A stretch of 64,000 bases of DNA from Eubacteriaceae bacterium CHKCI004 (GTDB lineage Bacteria > Bacillota > Clostridia > Lachnospirales > Lachnospiraceae), in NCBI GenBank assembly GCA_900016875.1, contig FCNR01000054.1, positions 62,001 through 126,000 on the forward strand, in the 5' to 3' direction. Below, piece by piece: positions 44,717 to 54,375 of the stretch. The notes under the pieces were generated by a model, which did no database searches, was not told the origin of the DNA, and saw only the letters and a list, made by a program, of their open reading frames with translations. Position numbers and translations under genes: made by a program. Each line of letters begins with the position of its first letter. Within the stretch, counting starts at the first letter, position 1.

Positions 44717-45742
44717 ATGAAGATTTTAGTTACTGGCGGAGCAGGATATATTGGAAGCCACACTTGTGTGGAATTGCTGAACAACGATTATGAAGTTGTC
44801 GTTGTGGATAACTTGTATAATTCCTGCGAGGAAGCATTGAACCGTGTGGAGAAGATTACGGGAAAAACTCTGACCTTTTATGAAGGAGATCTGCTGGATC
44901 AGGATCTGCTGGAGGAGATTTTTGACAACGAAAGACCAGAGGCAGTCATTCATTTTGCCGGATACAAGGCAGTGGGAGAGTCCGTGGAAAAACCGATTGA
45001 ATATTATCATAACAACATCACCGGTACCCTTCTGCTCTGTGATGTGATGCGCAGATACGACTGCAAAAAGATCGTGTTCAGCTCTTCTGCAACAGTTTAC
45101 GGAGATCCGGCCTTTGTGCCGATAACAGAAGACTGCCCAAAGGGCGTTATCACCAATCCGTACGGACAGACCAAGTCAATGATCGAACAGATCCTCACAG
45201 ATATTCAGGTGAGCGATCCGGAATGGAATGTGACGCTTCTTCGGTACTTTAATCCGATCGGAGCGCATAGTTCAGGACTGATCGGCGAGGATCCGAAAGG
45301 AATTCCGAATAATCTGGTTCCGTACATTGCAAGAGTAGCTGTCGGCAAACTGGAGAAACTTGGTGTGTTCGGTAATGATTATGATACCCCGGATGGGACG
45401 GGTGTCCGTGATTACATCCATGTGGTGGATCTGGCGGCAGGACATGTACAGGCTCTTCGACATATGAAGCAGGGCGTCAGCATCTACAATCTTGGAACCG
45501 GACAGGGTTACAGCGTGCTTGATGTGGTGAAAGCATACAGTAAGGCATGCGGCAAAGAGATTCCGTACGAGATTAAACCGCGAAGAGCGGGAGATATCGC
45601 TGCCTGCTATTCTGACCCGACCAAGGCAAAAGAAGAGCTTGGATGGGAAGCAAAGTACGGTATTGAGGAAATGTGCCGGGATTCTTATCATTGGCAGTCC
45701 ATGAATCCGGACGGTTATCAGACGAAGCAGGAGCAGGCATAA
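44717..45742 (+). CDS. galE: UDP-glucose 4-epimerase
   Basis: A 341-residue SDR-type epimerase interconverting UDP-glucose and UDP-galactose. NAD-binding GGAGYIGS is at residues 7-14, with catalytic Ser-Ser ([10 protein letters not shown]) and YxxxK (NPYGQTKSM), then RYFNPIGAH and the C-terminal [13 protein letters not shown]. The length matches the family. Ribosome site AAAGGAG. The stop codon overlaps the start of the M24 peptidase gene. Confidence 0.96.
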   Translation: MKILVTGGAGYIGSHTCVELLNNDYEVVVVDNLYNSCEEALNRVEKITGKTLTFYEGDLLDQDLLEEIFDNERPEAVIHFAGYKAVGESVEKPIEYYHNNITGTLLLCDVMRRYDCKKIVFSSSATVYGDPAFVPITEDCPKGVITNPYGQTKSMIEQILTDIQVSDPEWNVTLLRYFNPIGAHSSGLIGEDPKGIPNNLVPYIARVAVGKLEKLGVFGNDYDTPDGTGVRDYIHVVDLAAGHVQALRHMKQGVSIYNLGTGQGYSVLDVVKAYSKACGKEIPYEIKPRRAGDIAACYSDPTKAKEELGWEAKYGIEEMCRDSYHWQSMNPDGYQTKQEQA

Positions 45743-47538
45743 TGCGGCAGCAGCTTGAAGCACTGCGCCGGCGGATGCTGGAAGAGAAGATCGGCGCCTA
45801 TCTCATCATGACCGATGATTTCCATGGTTCGGAGTATGTGGGAGACTATTTTAAATGCCGGGAATATATTTCCGGCTTTACCGGATCCGCGGGGACGCTG
45901 CTGGTTATGAAGGAACAGGCGGGACTTTGGACAGACGGAAGATATTTTCTTCAGGCGGAAGCACAGCTGGCGGGCAGCGGCATCACATTGTATCGTTCCG
46001 GACAGCCGGGAGTGCCTTCGGTGGAAGAGTTTCTTGAGAGGGAGCTTCAGCCGGGGGAGACTCTGGGCTTTGACGGACGGTGCGTGATGACGAGCTATGC
46101 CCGGAAGATAAGGGCGGCTCTTGCCGGCAGACAGATTACCGTCCGTGGTGATCTTGATCTGGCGGGAGACGTCTGGGCGGAGAGGCCGCAGCTTTCCCGG
46201 GAGCCCGCGTGGATTCTCGGGGAGCGCTACGCCGGTGCGGGCATTAGAGAAAAGATTGCGGAAGTCCGCCGGGTCATGAAACAAAGAGGCGCGGACTGGT
46301 TTCTTCTGGCATCCCTTGAAGACATTTGCTGGCTGTTAAATGTGAGAGGAAACGATGTGGCGTGTACGCCGGTCGTCCTCTCCTATCTGATGATGAGCCG
46401 GGATGAAGTGCGCTGGTATGTACAGGAGGAAGCGCTCACAGATAAAGTGCGGGCGTATCTGAATGACGCGGCGGTTGCTGTAAGAGATTACGGACAGATT
46501 TACGGGGACGTGAGCCGGCTTCCCGCCGGTGCACGCCTTCTTTATGATGAGAATCATGTCAATGAAGCGCTGGTCAGCCGGATTCCGGACGGGGCGCAGT
46601 CCCTTGACGGGGAGAATCCGACCCTGCTTTTAAAAGCCGTGAAGAACCCGGTGGAGGTGGAAAACGAGAGAACTGCCCATATCAGGGACGGCGTGGCTGT
46701 GACAAAGTTTATATACTGGTTGAAACATCAGACCGGACGGGAGGTCATCACGGAAAGAAGCGCAGCGCTTCGCCTTGAAGAGCTGCGGAAGGAACAAAAA
46801 GATTATATCGGTCCGAGTTTTTATCCGATACTTGCTTACGGCGAACATGGCGCCATCGTTCATTATTGTGCCGATGAACAGTCCGATATCCCGTTGAAGC
46901 CGGAGGGATTTCTGCTGGCGGATACCGGAGGTCACTATAAGGAAGGAACGACGGATATTACCAGAACCATTGCTCTCGGCGCAATCACCGAAGAGCAGAA
47001 AGAAATGTACACCATGGTGCTGAGAGGGCATATCCGTCTGGCGGATGCTGTATTCCTGCGGGGAGCGACGGGTATGAGCCTGGATGTGCTGGCAAGAATG
47101 CCGCTCTGGGAAAAGGGACTTGATTATAACCACGGTACCGGCCACGGCGTGGGTTATCTGCTGAGCGTCCATGAGGGGCCAAACAGTTTTCGCTGTCGTC
47201 CGGCTTCTGTCCGTGGCAGCGACTGCGTTATGGAAGAGGGCATGATCACTTCCGATGAGCCGGGTATTTATCTGGAAGGCAGATTTGGCGTCCGTCTGGA
47301 GAATCTGCTGGTCTGCACCAGAAAAAGAGAGAACAGCTATGGTATTTTCCTTGGATTTGAACCGCTCACCATGGTACCTTTCGAACAGGAAGCGATTATA
47401 TGGGAGAAACTTTCTGAGCAGGAAATCCGCTGGCTGAATGCTTACCATGCAAAGGTATATGAGACCATTTCTCCATATCTTGATAAAGAGGAGAGGGAGT
47501 GGCTGCGGAAGGAGACGGAAGCATACGGCGGGAGATAA
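45742..47538 (+). CDS. M24 family aminopeptidase P
   Basis: A 598-residue metallopeptidase removing the N-terminal residue before proline. It has the three-domain layout of the large (eukaryote-like) aminopeptidase P form: two creatinase N domains (about 1-290) and the M24 pita-bread domain (about 300-590). Metal ligands are in ADTGGHYKEGTTDITR (two Asp), NHGTGHGVG (His), TSDEPGIY (Glu) and VRLENLLV (Glu). ATG 45742 overlaps the galE stop (TAATG) behind AGGAG. It is not clear why it is coupled to galE. Confidence 0.92.
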   Translation: MRQQLEALRRRMLEEKIGAYLIMTDDFHGSEYVGDYFKCREYISGFTGSAGTLLVMKEQAGLWTDGRYFLQAEAQLAGSGITLYRSGQPGVPSVEEFLERELQPGETLGFDGRCVMTSYARKIRAALAGRQITVRGDLDLAGDVWAERPQLSREPAWILGERYAGAGIREKIAEVRRVMKQRGADWFLLASLEDICWLLNVRGNDVACTPVVLSYLMMSRDEVRWYVQEEALTDKVRAYLNDAAVAVRDYGQIYGDVSRLPAGARLLYDENHVNEALVSRIPDGAQSLDGENPTLLLKAVKNPVEVENERTAHIRDGVAVTKFIYWLKHQTGREVITERSAALRLEELRKEQKDYIGPSFYPILAYGEHGAIVHYCADEQSDIPLKPEGFLLADTGGHYKEGTTDITRTIALGAITEEQKEMYTMVLRGHIRLADAVFLRGATGMSLDVLARMPLWEKGLDYNHGTGHGVGYLLSVHEGPNSFRCRPASVRGSDCVMEEGMITSDEPGIYLEGRFGVRLENLLVCTRKRENSYGIFLGFEPLTMVPFEQEAIIWEKLSEQEIRWLNAYHAKVYETISPYLDKEEREWLRKETEAYGGR

Positions 47539-47659
47539 TACCCGGCGAGCTGCCGGAAAGGCAGACGGCTGCGTAGGTTCAGCCGGCGCCGGCAGCGGAG
47601 TATGCCGTCGGCAAAGATGAAATACTGCCGCACCGGCAGCAGGTGTGCGCCGGCAATGT

Positions 47660-48382
47660 TCAGATCCAGCCGCCGTCAAAACGCAGAATCTGTCCGGTCA
47701 GGTATCCCGGAGATTCGGCGATCTGGCAGCAGAAGGCCGCTGCTTCCCCGGAGGAGGCAAAACGTCCGAAAGGGATTTCCTCTGCCAGCGCCTGTCTCTC
47801 CTCCTCGTTGAAGCATTGGTTCATGGCAGTGTCAATGACGCCGAGGCTTATGGCGTTGACAGAAATATGCGAGGGGCCAAGTTCTTTGGCAAGCGCCCGG
47901 GTGAGAGAATTGACCGCGCCTTTGGAAGCGGAGTAGGCCGCCTCGCAGGAAGCGCCGACCTCTCCCCATACGGAGGAAATGTTCAGGATTCTTCCTTTTT
48001 GCCGGCGGACCATATGGGGGATCGCCGCCCGGCAGGTAAAAAATACGGCGTCCAGATTGGTCTGCATGACCTGTCGCCACTGTGCGGTGCTCATATCGGA
48101 TAAAAGGCCGATATGGGAGATTCCGGCGTTGTTGATAAGCAGGTCGATCTGACCATAAGTATCCATGGCTCGGTTGATAATCCCGCAGGCATACTCTTCA
48201 AGGGAGACGTCGCCGTAGAAAGCGTCGGTTCTGGTGATTTGCGACAGCTCTTCTGCTGCCTGACGGAGTGCCTCCTGGTCATGGCCTCCGTTTATGACGA
48301 GATTCCAGCCCCTGTCGGCTAACAGTCTTGCCGTGGCAAAACCGATTCCTCTGGATGAACCTGTGATGACTGCTGTTTTCAT
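47660..48382 (-). CDS. SDR family reductase (FabG/YmfI-like)
   Basis: A 240-residue NAD(P)H-dependent short-chain dehydrogenase. Cofactor motif GSSRGIGFATA (near residue 8), NNAGISHIG, catalytic Ser (NISSVWG), YSASKGA, and the C-terminal LTGQILRFDGGWI are all present. It resembles FabG and the YmfI group (EF-P 5-aminopentanone reductase); which one cannot be decided by eye. The start at 48382 follows GAAAGGAG. It is divergent from the LCP-like gene, and an inverted repeat lies between them. Confidence 0.88.
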   Translation of the reverse strand: MKTAVITGSSRGIGFATARLLADRGWNLVINGGHDQEALRQAAEELSQITRTDAFYGDVSLEEYACGIINRAMDTYGQIDLLINNAGISHIGLLSDMSTAQWRQVMQTNLDAVFFTCRAAIPHMVRRQKGRILNISSVWGEVGASCEAAYSASKGAVNSLTRALAKELGPSHISVNAISLGVIDTAMNQCFNEEERQALAEEIPFGRFASSGEAAAFCCQIAESPGYLTGQILRFDGGWI

Positions 48383-48444
48383 AAAATAACTCCTTTCCGG
48401 ATGGGATAAATTACATTGATTATAATAGAATCCATAACAATTTT

Positions 48445-48488
48445 CCATTTCTATTTCAATTTTATGACAAAACTTGAAATGGAAATGG
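48445..48488. promoter_or_regulatory. 15-base inverted repeat between divergent genes
   Basis: CCATTTCTATTTCAA (48445-48459) pairs with TTGAAATGGAAATGG (48474-48488) with one mismatch. The right arm contains the -35 of the plus-strand promoter, so a bound protein would block it. Candidate operator; alternatively a chance A/T-rich repeat. Confidence 0.4.
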
Positions 48489-48502
48489 AAGTTTGCTATA
48501 CT
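48474..48502 (+). promoter_or_regulatory. Promoter of the LCP-like gene
   Basis: TTGAAA (48474-48479) and TATACT (48497-48502) with a 17-base spacer, 28 bases before the start codon. Confidence 0.65.
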
Positions 48503-48529
48503 TAACAGATAAAATCGAATAGGAGGGCT

Positions 48530-50041
48530 ATGATGGAAAAGCCAAACTTGATTGTGAGATTCTTTTCCTTTCTGCTGAAGGTGCTTGTGGTTCTGGTACT
48601 GATGGTTGTCATTGCCATTGCTTCTTTTGAGGGTGTGACTTACTATCTTACCGGCAGCCTGTATGATCTCAGAGAGCTGGCAGGCGGCGGTAATGATATA
48701 ACCAATATCGGCAGCAGCAGCGAGGAACAGGAAACAGAGATTGATGAAACCAATATGGAGAGTACGCTCTTTTTTGTTGACAGTGCAGACAGCGGCAAAG
48801 AATATATTGCCCTCAATATGCTGAATACAAAGACCAATGTTCTGGATGTTCTTCTGATTCCAACCAACGCGCAGGTGACGGTAGGACAGGAGCTGCTGGA
48901 TGATATTCAGAAGGAAATGCCGGAAGCGAAGAATACGGTGAACATCGGCGATGTGGCCCGGGCCTTTGGAGACGACAAGTATAAGATGATTTCTGATATT
49001 ATGGAAAATGTTACTGGTCTCACTTTAAGTGGATACGATGTGATGACGCAGAAGAATTTCCAGAGCTTCCTCGATATGGTAGATACCGTGGAATATCAGG
49101 TGGATAATAATTTTTCCTATCGTGATGAGAACGGTGTCTTAAATGTGATCGAGGGAGGGCAGACGGAACTTGACAGTGAAGAAGCGGTGGCTCTGCTTAC
49201 TTATCTGGATGGAACGGAGTCGGAAGAGTCGGCCCGCCTGGAGAGAACCAACGTATATCTTCAGTCATTTTTCAACACACTGTTTGCAGAGAACAGCAAT
49301 AGTGCGATTTATAAAAAATATACTAATCTGGCAGAGTCCGGCGACGGAAGAAACCTTGCTGACATGGAATCTGTTTTCGAAGCTCTGGATCCGGAGAATA
49401 TTACCATACGAATCTTGCAGGGTTCCGAGGCGGACGGAGTGTTCACCGTGGATTCTCAGATGGTGCAGCTTCAGGTATCCACTCTGGCACAGCAGGCGGA
49501 AAATGCATCTTCTTCCGGCAGTCAGAACAGTGATTCCGAAGAGAGCAGCGAAAGCGATACGCAGAGCAGCAGCTCTTCCGGTCAGGACTCAAAGGATTAT
49601 TCCATTGAGCTTTATAACTCTGCTTATGTGGCAGGTCTTGCCGGAGAGTGGGAAGCTTATCTGGAGGAAGAAGGCTACACGATCAGTCTGGTAGATTCCT
49701 ATCAGGATGAGGGACCGCTTTCCACCACAAGAATTGTCGTTACAGAGGAAGGAATGGGAGAGGATCTTCTCACTTACTTCCCGGATGCTGAGATTGAAGT
49801 GGATGAGATAGATACCGGCGGAGACATTCAGATATATATTGGTACAGACAGTACTGATGTGGGCGGTGAGGACGGAACCTCCTCCGGCATCAGTGACAGT
49901 GAGGAGGATACCTACAGCTCTGACGAAGAAGAGACTTCAGACGAGGAGAGCTCTTACGGCTATGACGACGAGGAGAGTACCACGGAAGAAGAGAGAAGTT
50001 ACGGTGGTTCCTATAACTTTGATACGGACTCTGCAGAGTAG
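48530..50041 (+). CDS. LytR-CpsA-Psr-like cell-envelope protein, degenerate LCP domain
   Basis: A 503-residue membrane-anchored protein. One membrane segment lies at about 10-38, then a linker, an LCP-like domain (about 75-275: NMLNTKTNVLDVLLIPTNAQV..LERTNVYLQSFF), Ser-rich linkers, a LytR C-terminal-like domain (about 345-440: SIELYNSAYVAGLAGEWEAYL..GYTISLVDSY) and a highly acidic Ser/Glu/Asp tail. The catalytic arginines of LCP phosphotransferases (IPRD) are replaced by IPTN, so ligation of wall polymers is doubtful. The next gene is GT26-like, a family linked to wall-polymer synthesis, which supports an envelope role. Confidence 0.72.
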   Translation: MMEKPNLIVRFFSFLLKVLVVLVLMVVIAIASFEGVTYYLTGSLYDLRELAGGGNDITNIGSSSEEQETEIDETNMESTLFFVDSADSGKEYIALNMLNTKTNVLDVLLIPTNAQVTVGQELLDDIQKEMPEAKNTVNIGDVARAFGDDKYKMISDIMENVTGLTLSGYDVMTQKNFQSFLDMVDTVEYQVDNNFSYRDENGVLNVIEGGQTELDSEEAVALLTYLDGTESEESARLERTNVYLQSFFNTLFAENSNSAIYKKYTNLAESGDGRNLADMESVFEALDPENITIRILQGSEADGVFTVDSQMVQLQVSTLAQQAENASSSGSQNSDSEESSESDTQSSSSSGQDSKDYSIELYNSAYVAGLAGEWEAYLEEEGYTISLVDSYQDEGPLSTTRIVVTEEGMGEDLLTYFPDAEIEVDEIDTGGDIQIYIGTDSTDVGGEDGTSSGISDSEEDTYSSDEEETSDEESSYGYDDEESTTEEERSYGGSYNFDTDSAE

Positions 50042-50117
50042 CAGACCGTAGTATCCTGCCGCTGTACGTGATTGGTGAAGAAAAGAGAGAAGAGAACGCC
50101 TGGAAAGGACCATAGGG

Positions 50118-50906
50118 ATGAAAGAACATTCTTCTAGAAAAGTAAATGTGCTTGGTACGGACGTATCGGTAATGCGTCCGGAAAAAGCAGTGAATCTGAC
50201 CATGGATTATATGAGGAGGAAGGGGCTGGAGGTTGTCTTCTTCCACTCGGCGGAAAGCTCTCTGTACTGTCAGAATCAGTCGTGGGCGGCAGAAACTGTT
50301 CAGGACTGCCAGCTCGTTCTGCCTGGCGACAGCCATATGGAGATGGCTGTGAGACATCAGAGAAGTGACAACGAGGATCAGAAGGGAATCGGTGAATTTG
50401 CTGACGAATACCTAAAAAGACTCTTTGCGAAGCTGAACAGGGAGAGCAGAGAGATATTTGCAGTTATGGAGAAGCAGGAGCACCTGGATTCTCTGCAGGA
50501 TTATGTCGGCACGTCTTACCCGGACATTTTCCAGAGTGGAATCGTCTATGACGGCGACACGCCGGGAAAGATTGTCAACGAGATTAATGCCAATATCCCC
50601 GATATCGTATTTTTCTGCCTGCCCGTGGAACAGCAGCTGATGTTTGTGAAAGAATATGCCGCCATGATGAATACAAGGCTCTGTATCTGTATTGAGTCCG
50701 TGCAGCCGTTGATCCGGAAAGAAACAGAAAATGCTCCGGCTTTCCTGCAAATGCTTCATCTTGACGGTATCTGGTTCCGTCTGAAAAGAGAGTCTATCAT
50801 TCGTAAGACGGTAGTTGGATCTATTTTCAAGCAGAAGGTGCTGGAAGATACCGGAGGAGGGGTTCCTTCGGAAACAGAGAAGTCCCGGGAAAATGAAGAA
50901 AAATAA
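50118..50906 (+). CDS. WecB/TagA/CpsF-like (GT26) protein
   Basis: A 262-residue protein that resembles GT26 N-acetylmannosaminyl/glucosyl transferases in outline: VNVLGTDVSVMRPEKAVNLTMDYM at the start, a YPDIFQSGIVYDG segment near 140 and IPDIVFFCLPVEQQLMFVKEY near 165. These match the family's GAYSPPF-type and ILFVGLGSPKQE-type blocks, but the latter is eroded. It may be a diverged or regulatory relative. It probably shares a transcript with the LCP-like gene upstream and ends at the terminator at 50949. Confidence 0.55.
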   Translation: MKEHSSRKVNVLGTDVSVMRPEKAVNLTMDYMRRKGLEVVFFHSAESSLYCQNQSWAAETVQDCQLVLPGDSHMEMAVRHQRSDNEDQKGIGEFADEYLKRLFAKLNRESREIFAVMEKQEHLDSLQDYVGTSYPDIFQSGIVYDGDTPGKIVNEINANIPDIVFFCLPVEQQLMFVKEYAAMMNTRLCICIESVQPLIRKETENAPAFLQMLHLDGIWFRLKRESIIRKTVVGSIFKQKVLEDTGGGVPSETEKSRENEEK

Positions 50907-50948
50907 TCTAAAATTTGGGGAATATATAATTTGTCATCATTTTGGTAT

Positions 50949-50999
50949 AAAAAAGAGGGAGAGATTGTACATTTTTATGTATTTTCCTCTTTTTTTTTT
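50949..50999 (+). terminator. Terminator after the GT26-like gene
   Basis: AAAAAGAGGGA pairs with TCCTCTTTTT, with an inner GTACAT/ATGTAT helix and a run of ten T. Confidence 0.8.
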
Positions 51000-51082
51000 C
51001 GATAATTTGTATTAGAATAACAAATAAGTCTTACTTTTTTATACAAAAGCACTAGAACAGAGTTCGGAGAGGAAGGAACACT

Positions 51083-52171
51083 ATGATTTCAAATCAGATT
51101 TTACAGGATACGATTGATGGGATTAAAGCGATTACAAGAATTGATTTATGTGTGATGGACACCGAGGGCAAGCCTCTGGCATCCACGCTGGATGCGGTGG
51201 AAGAGTATAAAGAGGCGGTGCTCGTGTTCGCCGAGTCTCTGGCGGAGAGCCAGATGCTGCAGGGCTATCAGTTTTTCAAGGTATTTGACGAGAACCAGCT
51301 GGAATATATTATACTGGTGAAGGGCGAGACCGATGACGTCTATATGATCGGCAAGATGGCCGCTTTCCAGATCCAGAATCTGCTGGTGGCATACAAGGAG
51401 AGATTCGACAAGGATAACTTTATCAAGAACCTCCTTCTGGATAATCTTCTTCTGGTGGACATTTACAATCGTGCGAAGAAGCTCCACATCGAGACTGATG
51501 TACGGCGCTGCGTCTTCATCATCGAGACGAAGAACGACAAAGACAACAACGTCTTTGAGACCGTGCGGAGCATCTTCTCCACCAAAGCGAGAGATTTCAT
51601 CACAGCTGTGGATGAGAAGAACATCATTCTCGTAAAGGAAGTGAAGGCCGGCGAAGGCTACAATGAGCTGCACAAGACCGCGGAGGTTATCGTGGATATG
51701 CTCAATACAGAGGCCATGACGAGAGTGCATGTGGCATACGGCACCATCGTGAACGAGATTAAAGAAGTTTCCCGTTCCTACAAAGAAGCGAAGATGGCCA
51801 TGGATGTGGGCAAGATCTTCTATCCGGAGAACAGTGTGGTTGCCTACAACCGCCTGGGCATCGGCCGTCTGATCTACCAGCTGCCGCTGCCGCTGTGCAA
51901 AATGTTTATCAAGGAGATCTTCGAGGGACGTTCCCCGGATGAATTTGACGATGAGACACTGATGACGATCAACAAGTTCTTCGAGAACAGCCTCAACGTT
52001 TCCGAGACATCCAGACAGCTTTACATTCACAGAAACACCCTTGTTTACCGTCTGGATAAGCTGCAGAAGAGCACCAATCTGGACCTTCGTGTCTTTGAAG
52101 ACGCCATCACATTTAAGATTGCCCTCATGGTTGTGAAATATATGAAATATATGGAGCGAGTTGAGTATTAA
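51083..52171 (+). CDS. CdaR/PucR family transcriptional regulator
   Basis: A 362-residue regulator with an N-terminal sensory region (about 1-130, starting MISNQILQDTIDGIKAITRI), a GGDEF-like middle domain (about 135-270) and a C-terminal PucR-type helix-turn-helix (NVSETSRQLYIHRNTLVYRLDKL, about 313-335). CdaR proteins respond to sugar diacids in some species; here the ligand and targets are unknown. Ribosome site GAGAGGAAG. It is coupled by overlap to the S41 protease gene (TAATG). Confidence 0.85.
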   Translation: MISNQILQDTIDGIKAITRIDLCVMDTEGKPLASTLDAVEEYKEAVLVFAESLAESQMLQGYQFFKVFDENQLEYIILVKGETDDVYMIGKMAAFQIQNLLVAYKERFDKDNFIKNLLLDNLLLVDIYNRAKKLHIETDVRRCVFIIETKNDKDNNVFETVRSIFSTKARDFITAVDEKNIILVKEVKAGEGYNELHKTAEVIVDMLNTEAMTRVHVAYGTIVNEIKEVSRSYKEAKMAMDVGKIFYPENSVVAYNRLGIGRLIYQLPLPLCKMFIKEIFEGRSPDEFDDETLMTINKFFENSLNVSETSRQLYIHRNTLVYRLDKLQKSTNLDLRVFEDAITFKIALMVVKYMKYMERVEY

Positions 52172-53616
52172 TGATGGAAAAAAACAATAACACAATGGAA
52201 CCTGATAACAATACAGTGGGCCGCGATGCCGCGGAGGAGATGGAGACAGAGGACATCCCGACAGACGCCGGATGGCCGGATGCGGGAGAAAGCGATCCGG
52301 AAACGTATGGTAATCCCGACGGGGAAGATGACGATTCAGAAGTCAGAGCTCCCCGGTATGTCTATCCGGGCAGAGCGGAAGACTACGATGAAGAGACTTT
52401 TGACGACGATCTTCCTGCGACGAGGGAAGAGAAGCCTCGGAAATGGACGTCCCGCCTGAAGAAGCTTGCGCTGCTGCTCATCGTGGCAGTGGCTGGATTT
52501 CTGGTCGGGCAGGTCGGTCTGCTGTTCTTCAGCTCGGGAAGCGGCGTCAATAACTTCCGGGTCATCTCGAAGCTTTCCATGCTGGAGGCCTACGTGGATC
52601 ATTTCTTCCTGAATGAGACCGACAGCGACCGGCTGGAGGATTACATTTACAAGGGATATATCGCCGGGCTTGACGATCCTTATGCCGCTTACTATAACGC
52701 AGAGGAGTACGCGCAGCTCATGGAAGAAGACTCCGGCGAATACAGAGGTATCGGCGTGACTGTCCGCCAGGATACGGATACCGGCTACGTGGTCGTGGAA
52801 GAGGTCAACAAAAACGGCCCGGCGTATAACGCCGGCGTGCAGGTTGATGATATCATCATGCAGGTGGATGGTCAGGATACCGCGGAGCTTGGTCTGCAGG
52901 AGACCGTTTCCGCCATCAAAAAGAATGACGAGCCGGTGGTGCTTACCATCCTGAGGGACAGCGAGACCATGGAGCTCACCGTGGACAAATCACAGATTGT
53001 CATGGAAACCGTCACCTGGGAGATGAAGGAAAATAAAATCGGTTACATTGCCGTTTCTCAGTTTGTGGAGAATACATCCGAACAGTTTAACGAGGCTCTG
53101 ACCTCTCTTTCTGAGGAAGGAATGACGGGCCTTATCATTGACCTTCGGGATAACGGAGGCGGGCTCCTCACCACTTGTCTGGATATGGTGTCCCGGTTTG
53201 TTCCCGACGAGAAGCTGATCGTGTACACGGAGGATAAGAAAGGGAACCGGACGGAGTACAACAGCGACTCTGTGGATGTGCTGAATATTCCGGTGGTTCT
53301 CCTGGTCAACGAGAACTCCGCCAGCGCGTCCGAGATTATGACAGGGTGCCTGAAAGATTACGGTATCGCCACCGTTGTGGGCGAGACCACCTACGGAAAA
53401 GGCATCGTGCAGAACATTATGCCGCTTCCGGACGGCTCCGCCGTGAAGATGACTGTTTCTCAATATTATACGCCAAATGGCAACGATATCCACGAGGTGG
53501 GCATCGCTCCGGATGTCACAGTGGAGATGAGTGAAGAAGAATGGGCGGCAGCGCAGGATGATGTGCAGAAAGACACGCAGCTGCAGAAAGTCCTGGAGAT
53601 TCTCAATGGAAACTAG
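52171..53616 (+). CDS. S41 family C-terminal processing peptidase
   Basis: A 481-residue membrane-anchored serine protease. An acidic cytoplasmic N-terminal region (about 1-90) precedes one membrane segment (about 95-115, LALLLIVAVAGFLVGQVGLLFF). A PDZ domain follows (about 190-270, VVEEVNKNGPAYNAGVQVDDII), then the S41 core with the Ser motif ENSASASEIMTG and the Lys in TTYGKGIVQ. The catalytic Ser/Lys dyad is intact. It cleaves extracytoplasmic proteins near their C termini. The 90-residue acidic leader is longer than in most CtpA proteins. Confidence 0.92.
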   Translation: MMEKNNNTMEPDNNTVGRDAAEEMETEDIPTDAGWPDAGESDPETYGNPDGEDDDSEVRAPRYVYPGRAEDYDEETFDDDLPATREEKPRKWTSRLKKLALLLIVAVAGFLVGQVGLLFFSSGSGVNNFRVISKLSMLEAYVDHFFLNETDSDRLEDYIYKGYIAGLDDPYAAYYNAEEYAQLMEEDSGEYRGIGVTVRQDTDTGYVVVEEVNKNGPAYNAGVQVDDIIMQVDGQDTAELGLQETVSAIKKNDEPVVLTILRDSETMELTVDKSQIVMETVTWEMKENKIGYIAVSQFVENTSEQFNEALTSLSEEGMTGLIIDLRDNGGGLLTTCLDMVSRFVPDEKLIVYTEDKKGNRTEYNSDSVDVLNIPVVLLVNENSASASEIMTGCLKDYGIATVVGETTYGKGIVQNIMPLPDGSAVKMTVSQYYTPNGNDIHEVGIAPDVTVEMSEEEWAAAQDDVQKDTQLQKVLEILNGN

Positions 53617-53680
53617 GGTTCCGTTTTGCTGAACTCCTGCGTTGCGTGCGATTGCTTTAGCGGCAAAGTTCTATATAAGA

Positions 53681-53711
53681 TAAAAAATCTCCCGCCACGT
53701 CGGGCGGGAGA
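53681..53711 (-). terminator. Terminator after the DUF5721-like gene
   Basis: TCTCCCGCC and GGGCGGGAGA form a strong GC hairpin. On the minus strand it is followed by TTTTTT, so it serves the gene ending at 53734. Confidence 0.75.
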
Positions 53712-53733
53712 ATATATCAGGCAGGATGGCGCG

Positions 53734-54213
53734 TCAGCAGATTCCTTTCTTCTGGAGAAAGCGTTTCATATGATCGTCCACATCCTGCTCCAGTGATTTA
53801 TCCAGAGAAAATGTACGGTAGGAGATACCGGTAGTGATAAGAAGATTTTCCGGCTCATAGAGGATATTCAGGTATATGCCTTCGATATCCTCTTCCCGGA
53901 AGGAACAGCGGCTCTCTTTAATAAGAAAGGAAACCGTTGCTTTTGGCAGTGCCAGTACAACTTTACATCCGAGAGGGAGACGCTTTCCCTTGATAATAGA
54001 AAAAGCGAAAGGGCGCACCTCTTTCCAGAGACAATATTCCCGTTCCGGACGTTCGGAGTCGGAATCAAAGAAATCCTCGTTCAGATGACCGTCGATATGA
54101 TAGGATATTTCTTTTTTAAAAGACGCTTCCACCAGATAAAACAGGTCGAAGGTCTCTCTGGAAAGCAGGTGCGCCATAAAATTTTTTACGTCGGTGATGG
54201 AAACGGAAAGCAT
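53734..54213 (-). CDS. DUF5721-like protein
   Basis: A 159-residue protein starting MLSVSITDVKNFMAHLL, with FDLFYLVEASFKKEISYHIDGHLN and a later RPFAFSIIKGKRLPLGCKVVL block. I recognise it as the family labelled DUF5721 in Lachnospiraceae; its role is unknown. ATG 54213 follows CAGGAGG, so the longer upstream frame to 54318 is rejected. No signal peptide or membrane segment. Confidence 0.65.
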   Translation of the reverse strand: MLSVSITDVKNFMAHLLSRETFDLFYLVEASFKKEISYHIDGHLNEDFFDSDSERPEREYCLWKEVRPFAFSIIKGKRLPLGCKVVLALPKATVSFLIKESRCSFREEDIEGIYLNILYEPENLLITTGISYRTFSLDKSLEQDVDDHMKRFLQKKGIC

Positions 54214-54375
54214 GAAAGTTCCTCCTGTATCAGTATAGAAAGCCGGCACATTTTCCTTCCGGTCAATGGCCTGACTGAAAATGTATATGCCGGCACGATA
54301 GTTTTTGTCAAGCAACATTTTATCACAGAGAAAACACTTTGGAAACAGATTTCTTTTTATATGGAGGGAGAAAAA

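Noticed and set aside
54085-54375. N-terminal extension of the M18 peptidase
   Set aside because: It overlaps the divergent DUF5721-like gene and has no M18 similarity; ATG 54376 has GGAGGGAG.
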